Notes: generated by a model from the letters alone, not told the origin. Shown: positions 10,184-18,844, counted from the first letter of the stretch. The stretch is DNA of 35,405 nt from Aquincola sp. (GCA_022841885.1 JALHQP010000026.1:1-35405); one strand, 5' to 3'. Translations and numbers: made by a program.

Positions 10184-10525
10184 ATGCCACTGTTTCGATT
10201 CGTGGTCGCGATGACGCTGTTCTCGATGATGGGCTCTGGCTGTTCATCCTCCGGCGTGCCAATACCGGAGTCGATCACCGTCGACCAGAACAACCCAAAG
10301 CGCATTCGGTTCGTCGTGCACGGTGACCCTGGCTTGAGTCGTTACCCGGACATCCGCGCCTTACCGCTGCCCATGCACGAGAAAATCCGTGAAGGCATGA
10401 GGCGGTACGCCAATGACGAGTTAAGTGCTCGAAACTGGTGCCCCAATGGCTTCACCGGTCCCGAGGTCGTGCTGGCCCAAGAGTCAGCTCGGTCGACGAG
10501 CCGATTCTGGGTTGATTGCCTGTAG
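10184..10525 (+). CDS. Small putative lipoprotein, function unknown
   Basis: A 113-residue protein (114 if the GTG at 10181 is used); AGGTGAT lies 8 bases before the chosen ATG. The N-terminus MPLFRFVVAMTLFSMMGSGC is a signal-like segment ending in a possible but non-ideal lipobox (G-S-G-C). The mature part has no motif I recognise beyond a cysteine pair, NWCPNGFTG and the terminal FWVDCL, spaced as in several small secreted families where they form a disulfide. Base composition is visibly lower in GC than its neighbours. It sits 27 bases after the tRNA-Leu CCA end and converges on the iolG gene. It may be an acquired gene at a tRNA 3' end, but no integrase or repeated attachment sequence is visible. 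Confidence 0.6.
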   Translation: MPLFRFVVAMTLFSMMGSGCSSSGVPIPESITVDQNNPKRIRFVVHGDPGLSRYPDIRALPLPMHEKIREGMRRYANDELSARNWCPNGFTGPEVVLAQESARSTSRFWVDCL

Positions 10526-10552
10526 CGAGCCGCAAGAAAAGGCTGGCTCCAG

Positions 10553-11551
10553 TCAGAGCCTCACCACCGCCCCCGACTCCAACGACTGCGCCGCCGCATC
10601 CGCCAGCTTCTGCGCCGCGACGCCATCGTCGATCGTCGTGCGGAAGGCCGCACCGCTTTGCAGGCACTCGAAGAAGTGCACCAGCTCCAGGCGATAGGCC
10701 TCGCGGTAGCGCTGCAGGAAGAAATGCTCGGGCTTCTCGGCGTGCACGCCGCTCGCGTCGCTCTGCACCACCTCGCTCGGCCGGTGGTTGCCACACTGGA
10801 GCATGCCGTTCGAACCGAGCACCTCGAAGCGCTGGTCGTAGCCGTAGGCGGCGCGGCGGCTGGTGTTGATCTGGCACAGGCGCCCCTTCTTCGTGCGGAT
10901 GGTGACCACGCTCGAATCGATGTCGGGCACCTTGGCGATCTCGGGGTCCACCAGCACCGAGCCGTTGGCGTAGAGCGTGTCGGCCTCGTCGCCCTCGTCC
11001 ACGCACAGGATCCAGCGGAAGATGTCGAAGTCGTGGATCAGCATGTCGCGAAAGATGCCGCCCGAGCCCTTGAGGTAATGCGCCGGCGGCGCGCCGGGGT
11101 CGCGGCTGGTGATCACCAGCATCTCGGGCACGCCGATCTCGCCGCGCAGCAGGCGCTCCTTGGCGGCGCTGAAGGTGGGGTCGAAGCGGCGCTGGAAGCC
11201 GATCATGCAGGCCACGCCCGCGGCCTTGACGGCCTGCGCGCAGGCGGCCGCACGCGGCACCGACAGGTCCACCGGCTTCTCGCAGAAGATGTGCTTGCGC
11301 GCCGCGGCGGCGCGGTTGATCAGGTCGCTGTGGGTGTCGGTGGGCGAGCCGATGGCCACCACGTCGATCGACGGGTCGGCGAACACCGCCTCGGGCGTGC
11401 ACACCGTGGCGCCGAACTGCGCGGCCAACTGCGCCGCACTGTCGGCCACCGGGTCGCAGACGTACTTCAGCGTCACGCCGGCCAGACCCGCGATGTTGCT
11501 GCCATGGATGCGGCCGATGCGGCCGGCGCCGAACAGCGCAACGTTCTTCAT
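10553..11551 (-). CDS. iolG: Inositol 2-dehydrogenase
   Basis: A 332-aa NAD(P)-dependent oxidoreductase of the Gfo/Idh/MocA family, which oxidises myo-inositol to 2-keto-myo-inositol (inosose), the first step of inositol catabolism. The N-terminal Rossmann motif is GAGRIGRIH (residues 8-16), CEKP follows near residue 91 with the family's conserved lysine, and the C-terminal catalytic segment is DMLIHDFDIFRW with aspartate and histidine. The frame stays open upstream to 11719, but that part is shadow of iolR; MKNVALFGAGR is the canonical start. It is the third gene of the leftward SDR-iolR-iolG operon, 16 bases after iolR. Other inositol isomers (scyllo-) could also be substrates. Confidence 0.93.
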   Translation of the reverse strand: MKNVALFGAGRIGRIHGSNIAGLAGVTLKYVCDPVADSAAQLAAQFGATVCTPEAVFADPSIDVVAIGSPTDTHSDLINRAAAARKHIFCEKPVDLSVPRAAACAQAVKAAGVACMIGFQRRFDPTFSAAKERLLRGEIGVPEMLVITSRDPGAPPAHYLKGSGGIFRDMLIHDFDIFRWILCVDEGDEADTLYANGSVLVDPEIAKVPDIDSSVVTIRTKKGRLCQINTSRRAAYGYDQRFEVLGSNGMLQCGNHRPSEVVQSDASGVHAEKPEHFFLQRYREAYRLELVHFFECLQSGAAFRTTIDDGVAAQKLADAAAQSLESGAVVRL

Positions 11552-11567
11552 TCGCAAAGCTCCTGGG

Positions 11568-12434
11568 TCAAGACGTGGTGAGCAGCGCCGGCTCGTGCTC
11601 CAGCTCGAGCCGGCAGGCCAGCGCGATGAACAGGCTCTGCGCCAGGGCCATCGGGCTGGTGAGGGTACGGAAGCCGAAGGTGGCATGGTCCTGCACCAGC
11701 AGCACGGCGCTGGCCTCACGCGCCAGCGGGCTCATGCGGCTGTCGGTGATGGTCACCAGCCGGGCGCCTCGCGACAGCGCGGCCTGCGCCACCGCCAACG
11801 TCTCCTCGGCATAGGGTGCGAAGGACACCACCACCAGCACGTCGCCGCGCCGCGCCGCGCGCAGCTCGCCCTCGTGCATGCTGCCGAGCGCGGTGACGAG
11901 CTGCACCCGCTTGTCGGTGTGCTGCAGCGCGTAGCCGAGGTAGGCGGCCACCGGGAACGAGCGCCGCGAGCCGACGACCCAGATGGCGTCGGTGGCCGCC
12001 AGCAGGTCGACCGCGCGGCCGAAGGCCTTGGCGTCCAGGCTGCGTTGCAGCTCCTGCACGCCGACCAGCGCGCCGCCCAGGAACTCCTGCGCGATCTCGG
12101 CGCTGGGCAGCGCGCCGGCCCCCGAGGCGATCAGCTCGCGGATGCGCGCCTTGTAGTTGCGGCTGGGCGCGATCTGGCGCGACAGCGAGTCGCGGAACAC
12201 CTTCTGCAGCTCGGAAAAGCCCGAGTAGCCGAAGTGCTTGGCGAAGCGCACCACGGCCGAGGGCTGCACGTCGCAGTGCCGCGCCACGTCCTGGATGCCG
12301 TCCAGCCCGATGTGGTCGCGGTGCTCCTCGACGTAGCGTGCGATCGTCTTGAGCTGGCGTGACAGCTGCTCGTACTCGGCGGAAATCCGCTTGAGCAGCT
12401 GGTCGACCGGCGCGTGCGCGGCAGCGCGGTTCAC
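11568..12434 (-). CDS. iolR: MurR/RpiR-family transcriptional regulator, probable inositol repressor
   Basis: A 288-aa regulator of the RpiR family. Residues about 8-85 form the HTH_6 DNA-binding domain (QLSRQLKTIARYVEEH, IQDVARHCDVQPSAVVRFAKHFGYSGFSELQ). Residues about 125-265 are a SIS sugar-phosphate-binding domain with WVVGSRRSFPVAAYLGYAL, RGDVLVVVSFAPYAEET and ARLVTITDS. In proteobacterial inositol loci RpiR-type IolR represses the iol genes and is released by an inositol-derived phosphate. The start is GTG. It stands between the SDR gene (7-base gap) and iolG. Two inverted repeats of the type expected for its operator lie in the divergent promoter region at 13261-13305. The symbol is assigned from context and family. 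Confidence 0.85.
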   Translation of the reverse strand: MNRAAAHAPVDQLLKRISAEYEQLSRQLKTIARYVEEHRDHIGLDGIQDVARHCDVQPSAVVRFAKHFGYSGFSELQKVFRDSLSRQIAPSRNYKARIRELIASGAGALPSAEIAQEFLGGALVGVQELQRSLDAKAFGRAVDLLAATDAIWVVGSRRSFPVAAYLGYALQHTDKRVQLVTALGSMHEGELRAARRGDVLVVVSFAPYAEETLAVAQAALSRGARLVTITDSRMSPLAREASAVLLVQDHATFGFRTLTSPMALAQSLFIALACRLELEHEPALLTTS

Positions 12435-12441
12435 GGCGGCC

Positions 12442-13239
12442 TCACTCGGGCTGCGCGCCCGGCACCCACTGGTCGTAGTCGACCAGCGCGCCGGTCATCA
12501 CGCCCGACTCCGGGCTCAGCATGTAGGCGATCAGGCCGGCCAGCTCGTCGGGCCGGGCCAGCTGGCCCATCGGCCGCGCCGCCTCGGCCTTGGCCAGCCA
12601 GTCGGCCGGTGCGTCGTGCGCCTTCTTCTGGATCGCGTGTTCGCCCGGCGTGTCCATCCAGCCGGCCATCACGCCGTTGCAGCGAATGCGCTGCGCGCGG
12701 TGCGACTGCGCCACGTTCTTGGTCAGGTTGGCCAGCGCGGCCTTGGACGCCGAGTACGACACCAGGAAGGACTGGCCGCAATGCGCCGACTGCGACAGGA
12801 TGTTGACGATGCTGCCCGGCGCCTTGCGCGCGAGCAGGTGCCGCACCAGGGCCTGCATCAGCAGGAAGGGCCCGCGCGCATTGATGTCGAACTGCGCCTG
12901 CCACATGTCGAGCGTGGTCTCGGTCAGCGAGCCGCGCTCGGTGGTGGCTGCGGAGTTGACCAGCGCGTTGACGCTGCCGAGGGCCTGGATCGCGGCGCCC
13001 ATCAGGCGCGTGCAGTCCTCGGCCCGGCCGACGTCGGCCTGCACATAGTGGCAGGCGGTGCCGAGCGCGCGCACTTCGGCCGCCGCGGCCTCGCCGAGCG
13101 CCGAGCGCCGGCCGCTGATGACGATGCCTTCGGCGCCCTCCTGGGCCAGCCGCCGGGCCACCGCGAGGCCGAGGCCCTGGGTGCCGCCGGTGATCAGGGC
13201 GCGCGTGCCGCGGTGGCGCGGCGGGGTCGTGCTGTTCAT
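12442..13239 (-). CDS. SDR-family oxidoreductase in the inositol locus
   Basis: A 265-aa classical short-chain dehydrogenase/reductase. The cofactor motif TGGTQGLG (TGxxxGxG) is near residues 18-25, an Asn-Ser-Ala-Ala variant of NAG follows (VNSAATTERG), and the catalytic residues are Ser in NILSQSAH and the YSASK pair. The C-terminus VDYDQWVPGAQPE is typical of sugar/polyol SDRs. It is the first gene of the leftward operon with iolR and iolG, so its substrate is likely inositol, an inositol isomer or a related polyol, perhaps an epimerising or oxidising step feeding inosose. The exact reaction cannot be deduced from sequence. Confidence 0.88.
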   Translation of the reverse strand: MNSTTPPRHRGTRALITGGTQGLGLAVARRLAQEGAEGIVISGRRSALGEAAAAEVRALGTACHYVQADVGRAEDCTRLMGAAIQALGSVNALVNSAATTERGSLTETTLDMWQAQFDINARGPFLLMQALVRHLLARKAPGSIVNILSQSAHCGQSFLVSYSASKAALANLTKNVAQSHRAQRIRCNGVMAGWMDTPGEHAIQKKAHDAPADWLAKAEAARPMGQLARPDELAGLIAYMLSPESGVMTGALVDYDQWVPGAQPE

Positions 13240-13260
13240 GGCCGGACTGTAGCCGGCGAT

Positions 13261-13305
13261 GGAATCTCATTTCTAAGCAGTTACCATGACAGAATTCAAC
13301 TTCTG
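13261..13305. promoter_or_regulatory. Divergent iol promoter region with two IolR-like inverted repeats
   Basis: Two repeats of the form RGAA-N6-TTCT occur 30 bp apart, about three helical turns: GGAA-TCTCAT-TTCT at 13261-13274 and the stronger CAGAA-TTCAAC-TTCTG at 13290-13305. They cover a minus-strand promoter with TTGAAT (-35, 13294-13299), 18-bp spacer and TAGAAA (-10, 13270-13275). The GGAA-N6-TTCC box is recalled for rhizobial RpiR-type IolR. One repressor could control both divergent operons from here. Confidence 0.6.
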
Positions 13306-13326
13306 CGCACCTAGACTGGCGCCACG

Positions 13327-15264
13327 ATGAACACCGCCTCGCTGCCCATCCCCGCTGGCCGCCGCCTCGACCTCGCCTGCCTCGGGCGACTCGCCGTGGA
13401 CCTGTATGCCCAGCAGTTCGGCGCGCGCCTGGAGGACGTGTCGAGCTTCGCCAAGTACCTGGGCGGCAGCTCGGCCAACATCGCCTTCGGCGCCGCCCGC
13501 CTGGGCCTGCGCGCCGCGATGATCTCGCGCGTCGGCGACGAGCAGATGGGGCGCTTCCTGGTCGAGACCCTGCAGCGCGAAGGCTGCGACACCTCGATGG
13601 TGCAGACCGACCCCGAGCGCCTGACCGCGCTCGCCATCCTCGGCCTGAAGGACCGCGACACCTTCCCGCTGCTGTTCTACCGCGAGAACTGCGCCGACAT
13701 GGCGACCGACGCGGCGGGCATCCGCGAGGACTTCATCGCCGACTGCCGGGCGCTGCTGATCACCGGCACGCACTTGTCGCAACCGACGGTGCGCCAGGCC
13801 TCGGCCCACGCGCTCGACCTGGCCGGCCGCCACGGCGTGCTGCGCGTGCTCGACATCGACTACCGGCCCGTGCTCTGGGGCCTGACCAAGCGCGGCGAAG
13901 GTGCCAACCGCTTCGTTGCCGACGCGCGCGTCACCGCCAGCCTGCAGCAGATGCTGCCGCGCTTCGAGTTGCTGCTCGGCACCGAGGAGGAGTTCCTGAT
14001 CGCCGGCGGCGTGCCGGGCGACCTGCTGGCCAGCCTGCGCTGCGTGCGCGAGGTCACGCCGGCGGCGATGGTGGTCAAGCTCGGCGCCAAAGGCTGCTGC
14101 TTCATCGAGGGCGCCGTGCCGAAGCGGCTGGAAGACGCGCCCACCGTGGTCGGCGAACGGATCGAGGTCTTCAACGTGCTCGGCGCCGGCGATGCGTTCG
14201 CGGCTGGCCTGATGAGCGGCTTCCTGCGCGGCCAGGGTTTCGAGGACGCAGCACGAACCGCCAACGCCTGTGGCGCGCTCGTCGTGTCGCGCCACGCCTG
14301 CGCGCCGGCCATGCCCACGCCCGCCGAGCTGGCGCACTGGTTCAGCGGCCAGCGGGCGCCGCGCGTCGACAGCGACCCGGTGCTCGCCCACCTGCACCGC
14401 ACGACCGCGCCGCGCCCGGCCTGGCCCGAGCTGTGCGTGATGGCCTTCGACCACCGCTCGCAGTTCGTCGACATGGCGCAGGCGGCCGGCGCTCCCCTCG
14501 TTCGCCTGCCGCGCCTGAAGCGCCTGCTGCTCGACGCAGCCGACCGCGCCAGCGAGGCCCATGCGCTGCAAGGCACGGCCGGCGTGTTGATCGACGGCCG
14601 CTTCGGCCTCGATGCCCTGGCCGCGGCCACCGGCCGGGGCCTGTCGAAACTTTGGATCGGCCGCCCGGTCGAGCAGCCCGGTTCGCGCCCGCTGGCCTTC
14701 GACGGCACGCGCTCGGTCGGCAGCACGCTGGTCGAATGGCCGCGCGAGCAGGTAGTCAAGTGCCTGGTGCATTACCACCCGGACGACGAGGCCGGGCTGC
14801 GCGTGGCGCAGGAGGAGCGCCTGCTGGAGCTGTGGGAGGCCACGCGCACCAGCGGCCACGAGCTGCTGCTGGAGGTGATCGCACCGCAGCACGACGACGC
14901 GGCCGTGCTGCGCGCGGTCAAGCGCTTCTACAACCTCGGGCTGAAGCCCGAATGGTGGAAGCTGGCGCCGATGGCCGAGGCCTCGTGGGACGCACTGGCA
15001 GCGTTGATCGCCGAGCGCGACCCGCAGTGCCGCGGCGCGGTGATCCTCGGCCTGAACCAGCCACTCGACACCCTGGCGGCCGCCTTTGCCCACGCCCGCC
15101 ACCCGATCGTCAAGGGCTTCATGGTCGGGCGCACGATCTGGGGCGAGGCGTGCACGGCGTGGCTGCGCGGCGAGATCGACGACGCCGTGCTGGTGCAGCG
15201 CTGCAGCGAGCGTTATGGTGCGCTGATCCAGGCGTGGCGGCACAGCCGCGTCCCCCAACCATGA
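13327..15264 (+). CDS. iolC: Fused 5-dehydro-2-deoxygluconokinase and DUF2090 (aldolase-like) protein
   Basis: A 645-aa two-domain protein. Residues about 10-325 are a PfkB/ribokinase-type kinase (IolC) with FAKYLGGSSANIAFGAARLG and the catalytic GAGDAF motif near residues 286-291. It phosphorylates 2-deoxy-5-keto-D-gluconate. Residues about 340-645 are the DUF2090 domain, an aldolase-like TIM barrel (VMAFDHRSQF, YHPDDEAGLR, FYNLGLKPEWWKL, VKGFMVGRTIW). In such proteobacterial fusions it is thought to supply the IolJ aldolase step that yields malonic semialdehyde and dihydroxyacetone phosphate. No separate iolJ is present here, which supports that. First gene of the rightward operon; its stop overlaps iolD by 4 bases. 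No clear Shine-Dalgarno precedes the ATG. Confidence 0.93.
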   Translation: MNTASLPIPAGRRLDLACLGRLAVDLYAQQFGARLEDVSSFAKYLGGSSANIAFGAARLGLRAAMISRVGDEQMGRFLVETLQREGCDTSMVQTDPERLTALAILGLKDRDTFPLLFYRENCADMATDAAGIREDFIADCRALLITGTHLSQPTVRQASAHALDLAGRHGVLRVLDIDYRPVLWGLTKRGEGANRFVADARVTASLQQMLPRFELLLGTEEEFLIAGGVPGDLLASLRCVREVTPAAMVVKLGAKGCCFIEGAVPKRLEDAPTVVGERIEVFNVLGAGDAFAAGLMSGFLRGQGFEDAARTANACGALVVSRHACAPAMPTPAELAHWFSGQRAPRVDSDPVLAHLHRTTAPRPAWPELCVMAFDHRSQFVDMAQAAGAPLVRLPRLKRLLLDAADRASEAHALQGTAGVLIDGRFGLDALAAATGRGLSKLWIGRPVEQPGSRPLAFDGTRSVGSTLVEWPREQVVKCLVHYHPDDEAGLRVAQEERLLELWEATRTSGHELLLEVIAPQHDDAAVLRAVKRFYNLGLKPEWWKLAPMAEASWDALAALIAERDPQCRGAVILGLNQPLDTLAAAFAHARHPIVKGFMVGRTIWGEACTAWLRGEIDDAVLVQRCSERYGALIQAWRHSRVPQP

Positions 15265-17129
15265 GCGCGACGATGAGCACGACGGTTCGACTGACGATGG
15301 CGCAGGCGCTGGTGGCACACCTGGCCGCGCTGCGCATCGAGCTCGACGACGGCTCGGTGCTGCCTTACTGCGCCGGCGTATGGGCCATCTACGGCCACGG
15401 CAACGTGGCCGGCCTGGGCGAGGCGCTGGCCCAGCACCGCGCGCGCCTGCCGGTGCTGCGCGCCCACAACGAGCAGGCGATGGCGCATGCGGCCATCGCC
15501 TTCGGCAAGGCCAACTTCCGCCAGCGCATCATGGCCGTCACCACGTCGATCGGGCCCGGCGCCACCAACCTGCTGACCGCCGCCGCGCTGGCGCATGTGA
15601 ACCGGCTGCCGGTGCTGCTGCTGCCGGGGGATGTGTTCGCCTCGCGCGCACCCGACCCGGTGCTGCAGCAGGTGGAGGACTACGGCGCCGGCGACATCAG
15701 TGCCAACGATGCCTTCAGGCCGCTGGTGCGCTACTTTGACCGCATCACGCGGCCCGAGCAGATCCTCGACGCGCTGCCGCGCGCGTTGCGGGTGATGATC
15801 GACCCGGCCACCTGTGGGCCGGTGTGCCTGGCGCTGCCGCAGGACGTGCAGACGATGGCCTTCGACTGCCCGCGCGCCTTTCTCGAGCCGGCCACACTGC
15901 ACCTGCGGCGCCCCGCGCCCGACGCGCGCGAACTCGCCGCCGCCAACGAACTGCTGACCGCGTCGCGCAAGCCGCTCGTCATTGCCGGTGGCGGCGTTCT
16001 CTACAGCCGCGCCGGCGCCTCGCTGGCCGCCTGGGCCACGGCGCACGGCGTGCCGGTGGCCGAGACGCAGGCCGGCAAGGGCAGCCTGGCGTGGAACCAT
16101 CCACTGAACGTCGGCGCCATCGGCGTCACCGGCTCGCCCGCCGCCAATGCGCTGGCGGCCGAGGCCGACCTCGTGATCGGCGTGGGCACGCGGCTGCAGG
16201 ACTTCAGCACCGGCTCGCACGCCCTCTTTCCCCAGGCGCAGCTGCTGTCGATCAATGTGCAGCCGTTCGACGCTGGCAAGCGCGGCGGCACCAGCCTGGT
16301 GGCCGACGCGCGCGTCGTGCTGGCCGCATTGCGACCCGGCAGTTGGCGTGCCGACGAGCGATGGACCTCGCGCGCGCACCAGCTCGCCGCGCAGTGGAGC
16401 GCACGCGTCACCGAACTGACCACCGCGACGCCGCCGGCCGGCACCCTGCCCTACGACGCCGAGGTGATCGGCGCCGTGCGCGACTCGGCGGCCGACAGCG
16501 CCGGCCACGACATCGTCGTCTGCGCCGCCGGCACGCTGCCCGCCGAGCTGCACAAGCTGTGGCGCAGCGCGCATGCCGGCGGGTACCACATGGAGTACGG
16601 CTACTCCTGCATGGGCTACGAGATCGCCGGCGGCCTGGGCGTCAAGCTCGCGCGCCCCGAGTGCGAGGTGGTGGTGATGGTCGGCGACGGCTCCTACCTG
16701 ATGCTCAACTCCGAGATCGCAACCTCGCTGATGCTGGGCCTGAAGCTGATCGTCGTGGTGCTCGACAACCGCGGCTTCGGCTGCATCCAGCGCCTGCAGC
16801 TGGCCAGCGGCAGCGAGCGCCACAACAACCTGCTCGAGGACAGCGTGCGCGAAGGCGGGCGCGACGTGAAGGTCGACTTCGCCGCGCACGCGGCGAGCCT
16901 GGGGGCCCAGGCCGTCAAGGTGGCCAACGTGGCCGAGCTGAAGAGCGCTATGCAGCGTGCGCGCGCCGCCACGCACACGCAAGTGATCGTGATCGACACC
17001 ACGCCCTGGCGCACCACCGATGACGGCGGCGCCTGGTGGGAGGTGGCGATTCCCGAAGTGTCGCCACGCGCCGAGGTGCGCGCCGCGCGCGCACAGTACG
17101 AGACTGCGAAACAGAGGCAACGGCCATGA
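15261..17129 (+). CDS. iolD: 3D-(3,5/4)-trihydroxycyclohexane-1,2-dione acylhydrolase
   Basis: A 622-aa thiamine-diphosphate enzyme that hydrolytically opens the diketo-inositol ring to 5-deoxy-glucuronate. The N-terminal ThDP domain shows a catalytic glutamate in NEQAMAHAA (about residue 71) and TTSIGPGATNL. The central domain has VIAGGGVLYS and QAGKGSLAWNHP. The C-terminal ThDP domain has GYEIAGGLG and the GDGSYLMLNSE pyrophosphate motif from about residue 474, closing with VLDNRGFGCIQ. Length and all blocks match IolD rather than acetolactate synthase. ATG overlaps the iolC stop (ATGA), and its own stop overlaps iolE in the same way, indicating coupled translation. Confidence 0.96.
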   Translation: MSATMSTTVRLTMAQALVAHLAALRIELDDGSVLPYCAGVWAIYGHGNVAGLGEALAQHRARLPVLRAHNEQAMAHAAIAFGKANFRQRIMAVTTSIGPGATNLLTAAALAHVNRLPVLLLPGDVFASRAPDPVLQQVEDYGAGDISANDAFRPLVRYFDRITRPEQILDALPRALRVMIDPATCGPVCLALPQDVQTMAFDCPRAFLEPATLHLRRPAPDARELAAANELLTASRKPLVIAGGGVLYSRAGASLAAWATAHGVPVAETQAGKGSLAWNHPLNVGAIGVTGSPAANALAAEADLVIGVGTRLQDFSTGSHALFPQAQLLSINVQPFDAGKRGGTSLVADARVVLAALRPGSWRADERWTSRAHQLAAQWSARVTELTTATPPAGTLPYDAEVIGAVRDSAADSAGHDIVVCAAGTLPAELHKLWRSAHAGGYHMEYGYSCMGYEIAGGLGVKLARPECEVVVMVGDGSYLMLNSEIATSLMLGLKLIVVVLDNRGFGCIQRLQLASGSERHNNLLEDSVREGGRDVKVDFAAHAASLGAQAVKVANVAELKSAMQRARAATHTQVIVIDTTPWRTTDDGGAWWEVAIPEVSPRAEVRAARAQYETAKQRQRP

Positions 17130-18025
17130 GCTGGAACGTGCGCATCGGGGTGAATCCCCTGTCGTGGATGAACGACGACCTGCCCTCGCTCGGCGGCGAA
17201 ACGCTGCTCGAGACGGCGCTGGCCGAAGGCAAGGAGATCGGCTACGCCGGCTTCGAGCTCGGCAACAAGTTCCCGCAGGACGGGCCGGCGCTGAAGGCCA
17301 AGCTCGCGGAGTTCGGCCTGGCCTGCGTGTCGGGCTGGTACTCGGGGCACCTGGCGCACGACACGGTCGAACACGAAGTCGAGCACTGCGTCGCGCACAT
17401 GGACAAGCTGCGCCACAACGGCGTCAAGGTGGTGGTCTACGGCGAGGTGGCCGGCTCGATCCAGGGCGACATGAACCGGCCACTGCGCGAGCGCCCGCGC
17501 TTCGCCGACGGCGCGACCTGGCAGACGTATGCGAAAAAGCTCGACGCCTTCGGTACGCACCTGAAGGCCACCTACGGCATCACGCTGGCCTACCACCACC
17601 ACATGGGCGCCTACGTGGAGTCGCCGGACGACATCGACACGCTGATGCGCTTCACCGACCCCGGCAGCGTGGGCCTGCTGTTCGACACCGGCCACGCGTA
17701 CTACGGCGGCGCGGCCAACCCCGCAGCCTTGCTGAAGAAGCACGCGTCGCGTGTGGTGCACGTGCATTGCAAGGACGTGCGACCCGGCCTCATCGACAAG
17801 GCGCGCAACGACGGCTGGAGCTTCCTGCGCGGCGTGCTGGCCGGCACCTTCACCGTGCCGGGCGACGGCGTGATCGACTACAACGCAGTGCTCGCCGTGT
17901 TGCATGAGGCCGGCTACCAGGGCTGGCTGGTCGTCGAGGCCGAGCAGGACCCGACCGTGGCGCCGAGCTACACCTACGCGAAGAAGGGCTACGACACCCT
18001 GAAGCGCATCGTCGACAAGTACTGA
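17126..18025 (+). CDS. iolE: Inosose dehydratase
   Basis: A 299-aa TIM-barrel (xylose isomerase-like) enzyme that dehydrates 2-keto-myo-inositol to 3D-(3,5/4)-trihydroxycyclohexane-1,2-dione. The start MSWNVRIGVNPLSWMNDDLP is the family signature. Metal- and substrate-site segments include LAYHHHMGAYVESPDDI, LLFDTGHAYYGGA, VVHVHCKDVR and the C-terminal WLVVEAEQDP. A ribosome binding site AGAGG lies 8 bases before the ATG, which overlaps the iolD stop. Length is normal for IolE. Confidence 0.96.
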   Translation: MSWNVRIGVNPLSWMNDDLPSLGGETLLETALAEGKEIGYAGFELGNKFPQDGPALKAKLAEFGLACVSGWYSGHLAHDTVEHEVEHCVAHMDKLRHNGVKVVVYGEVAGSIQGDMNRPLRERPRFADGATWQTYAKKLDAFGTHLKATYGITLAYHHHMGAYVESPDDIDTLMRFTDPGSVGLLFDTGHAYYGGAANPAALLKKHASRVVHVHCKDVRPGLIDKARNDGWSFLRGVLAGTFTVPGDGVIDYNAVLAVLHEAGYQGWLVVEAEQDPTVAPSYTYAKKGYDTLKRIVDKY

Positions 18026-18026
18026 G

Positions 18027-18842
18027 ATGCCCAGCCACCTGCTTGCCAAGGCCAGCGCCGCCGGCCGCCAGATCGTCGAGGTGACGCCCGAGCGTGCCGG
18101 CTGGACGCATGTGGGCTTCCGCGCCGTGCGCCTGCGCGCCGGCGAGGTGGAGACACTGGACACCGGCGACCGCGAGCTGTGCATCGTGGTGCTGAACGGG
18201 CGCGTCGACGTGTCCGCCGGCGGCCAGCACTTCGAGTCGCTCGGCACGCGCGACAGCGTGTTCGACGAGCGCTCGCCGGCTGCGGTGTACGTACCGCCGG
18301 CCCATGCCGTGCGCATCGCCGCACGCAGCGACGCCGAGATCGCGCTGTGCACCGCGCCGGGCGACAGCCGGCCGCGCGGCGTGCGCGCGCTCGACCCGGC
18401 CTTGATGAAGCGCAGCGTGCGCGGCCAGGGCAGCAACACGCGCTACGTCTGCGACATCCTGCCGCACGACGACCCGACCGCGGCGCACCTGCTGGTGGTC
18501 GAGGTGCTGACACCGGCCGGTCACTCGTCGAGCTACCCGCCGCACAAGCACGACGACGAGCGGCCGCCGCTGGAAACGCAGCTCGAGGAAACCTACTACC
18601 ACCGCCTGAACCCGCCGCAGGGCTTCGCCTTCCAGCGCGTCTACACCGACGACCGCAGCCTGGACGAGGCGATGGCGGTGGAGGACCACGACGTGGTCAT
18701 GGTGCCGCGCGGCTACCACCCGGTGGTGGCGCCGCATGGCTACGATCTGTACTACCTGAACGTGATGGCCGGTCCGCACCGCCACTGGGTGTTCCGCAAC
18801 GACCCGGCCCACGAGTGGATGATCAACTCTCCGAGGACATGA
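18027..18842 (+). CDS. iolB: 5-deoxy-glucuronate isomerase
   Basis: A 271-aa bicupin enzyme that isomerises 5-deoxy-glucuronate to 2-deoxy-5-keto-D-gluconate. The N-terminal cupin half contains [16 protein letters not shown] and [11 protein letters not shown]. The C-terminal half has the conserved metal-site block [11 protein letters not shown] (histidines and glutamate), [20 protein letters not shown], and [26 protein letters not shown]. One base separates it from the iolE stop. Length and motifs are standard. Confidence 0.96.
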   Translation: MPSHLLAKASAAGRQIVEVTPERAGWTHVGFRAVRLRAGEVETLDTGDRELCIVVLNGRVDVSAGGQHFESLGTRDSVFDERSPAAVYVPPAHAVRIAARSDAEIALCTAPGDSRPRGVRALDPALMKRSVRGQGSNTRYVCDILPHDDPTAAHLLVVEVLTPAGHSSSYPPHKHDDERPPLETQLEETYYHRLNPPQGFAFQRVYTDDRSLDEAMAVEDHDVVMVPRGYHPVVAPHGYDLYYLNVMAGPHRHWVFRNDPAHEWMINSPRT

Positions 18843-18844
18843 CC

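Noticed and set aside
10014-10305. Minus-strand open frames crossing tRNA-Leu, one containing GNRTHTPCGWGF and one containing MGIEPIRLAAGGFKPPTSTS
   Set aside because: These peptides are well-known translations of a reverse-complemented tRNA gene and are not proteins.
14433-15260. N-terminal extension of iolD by about 276 codons
   Set aside because: It overlaps the intact iolC-DUF2090 gene in another frame and is Arg/Pro-rich nonsense; the family start and 4-base overlap support 15261.
16694-18439. Long minus-strand frames (up to 581 codons) opposite iolD, iolE and iolB
   Set aside because: Antisense shadows without motifs, opposite well-identified genes.
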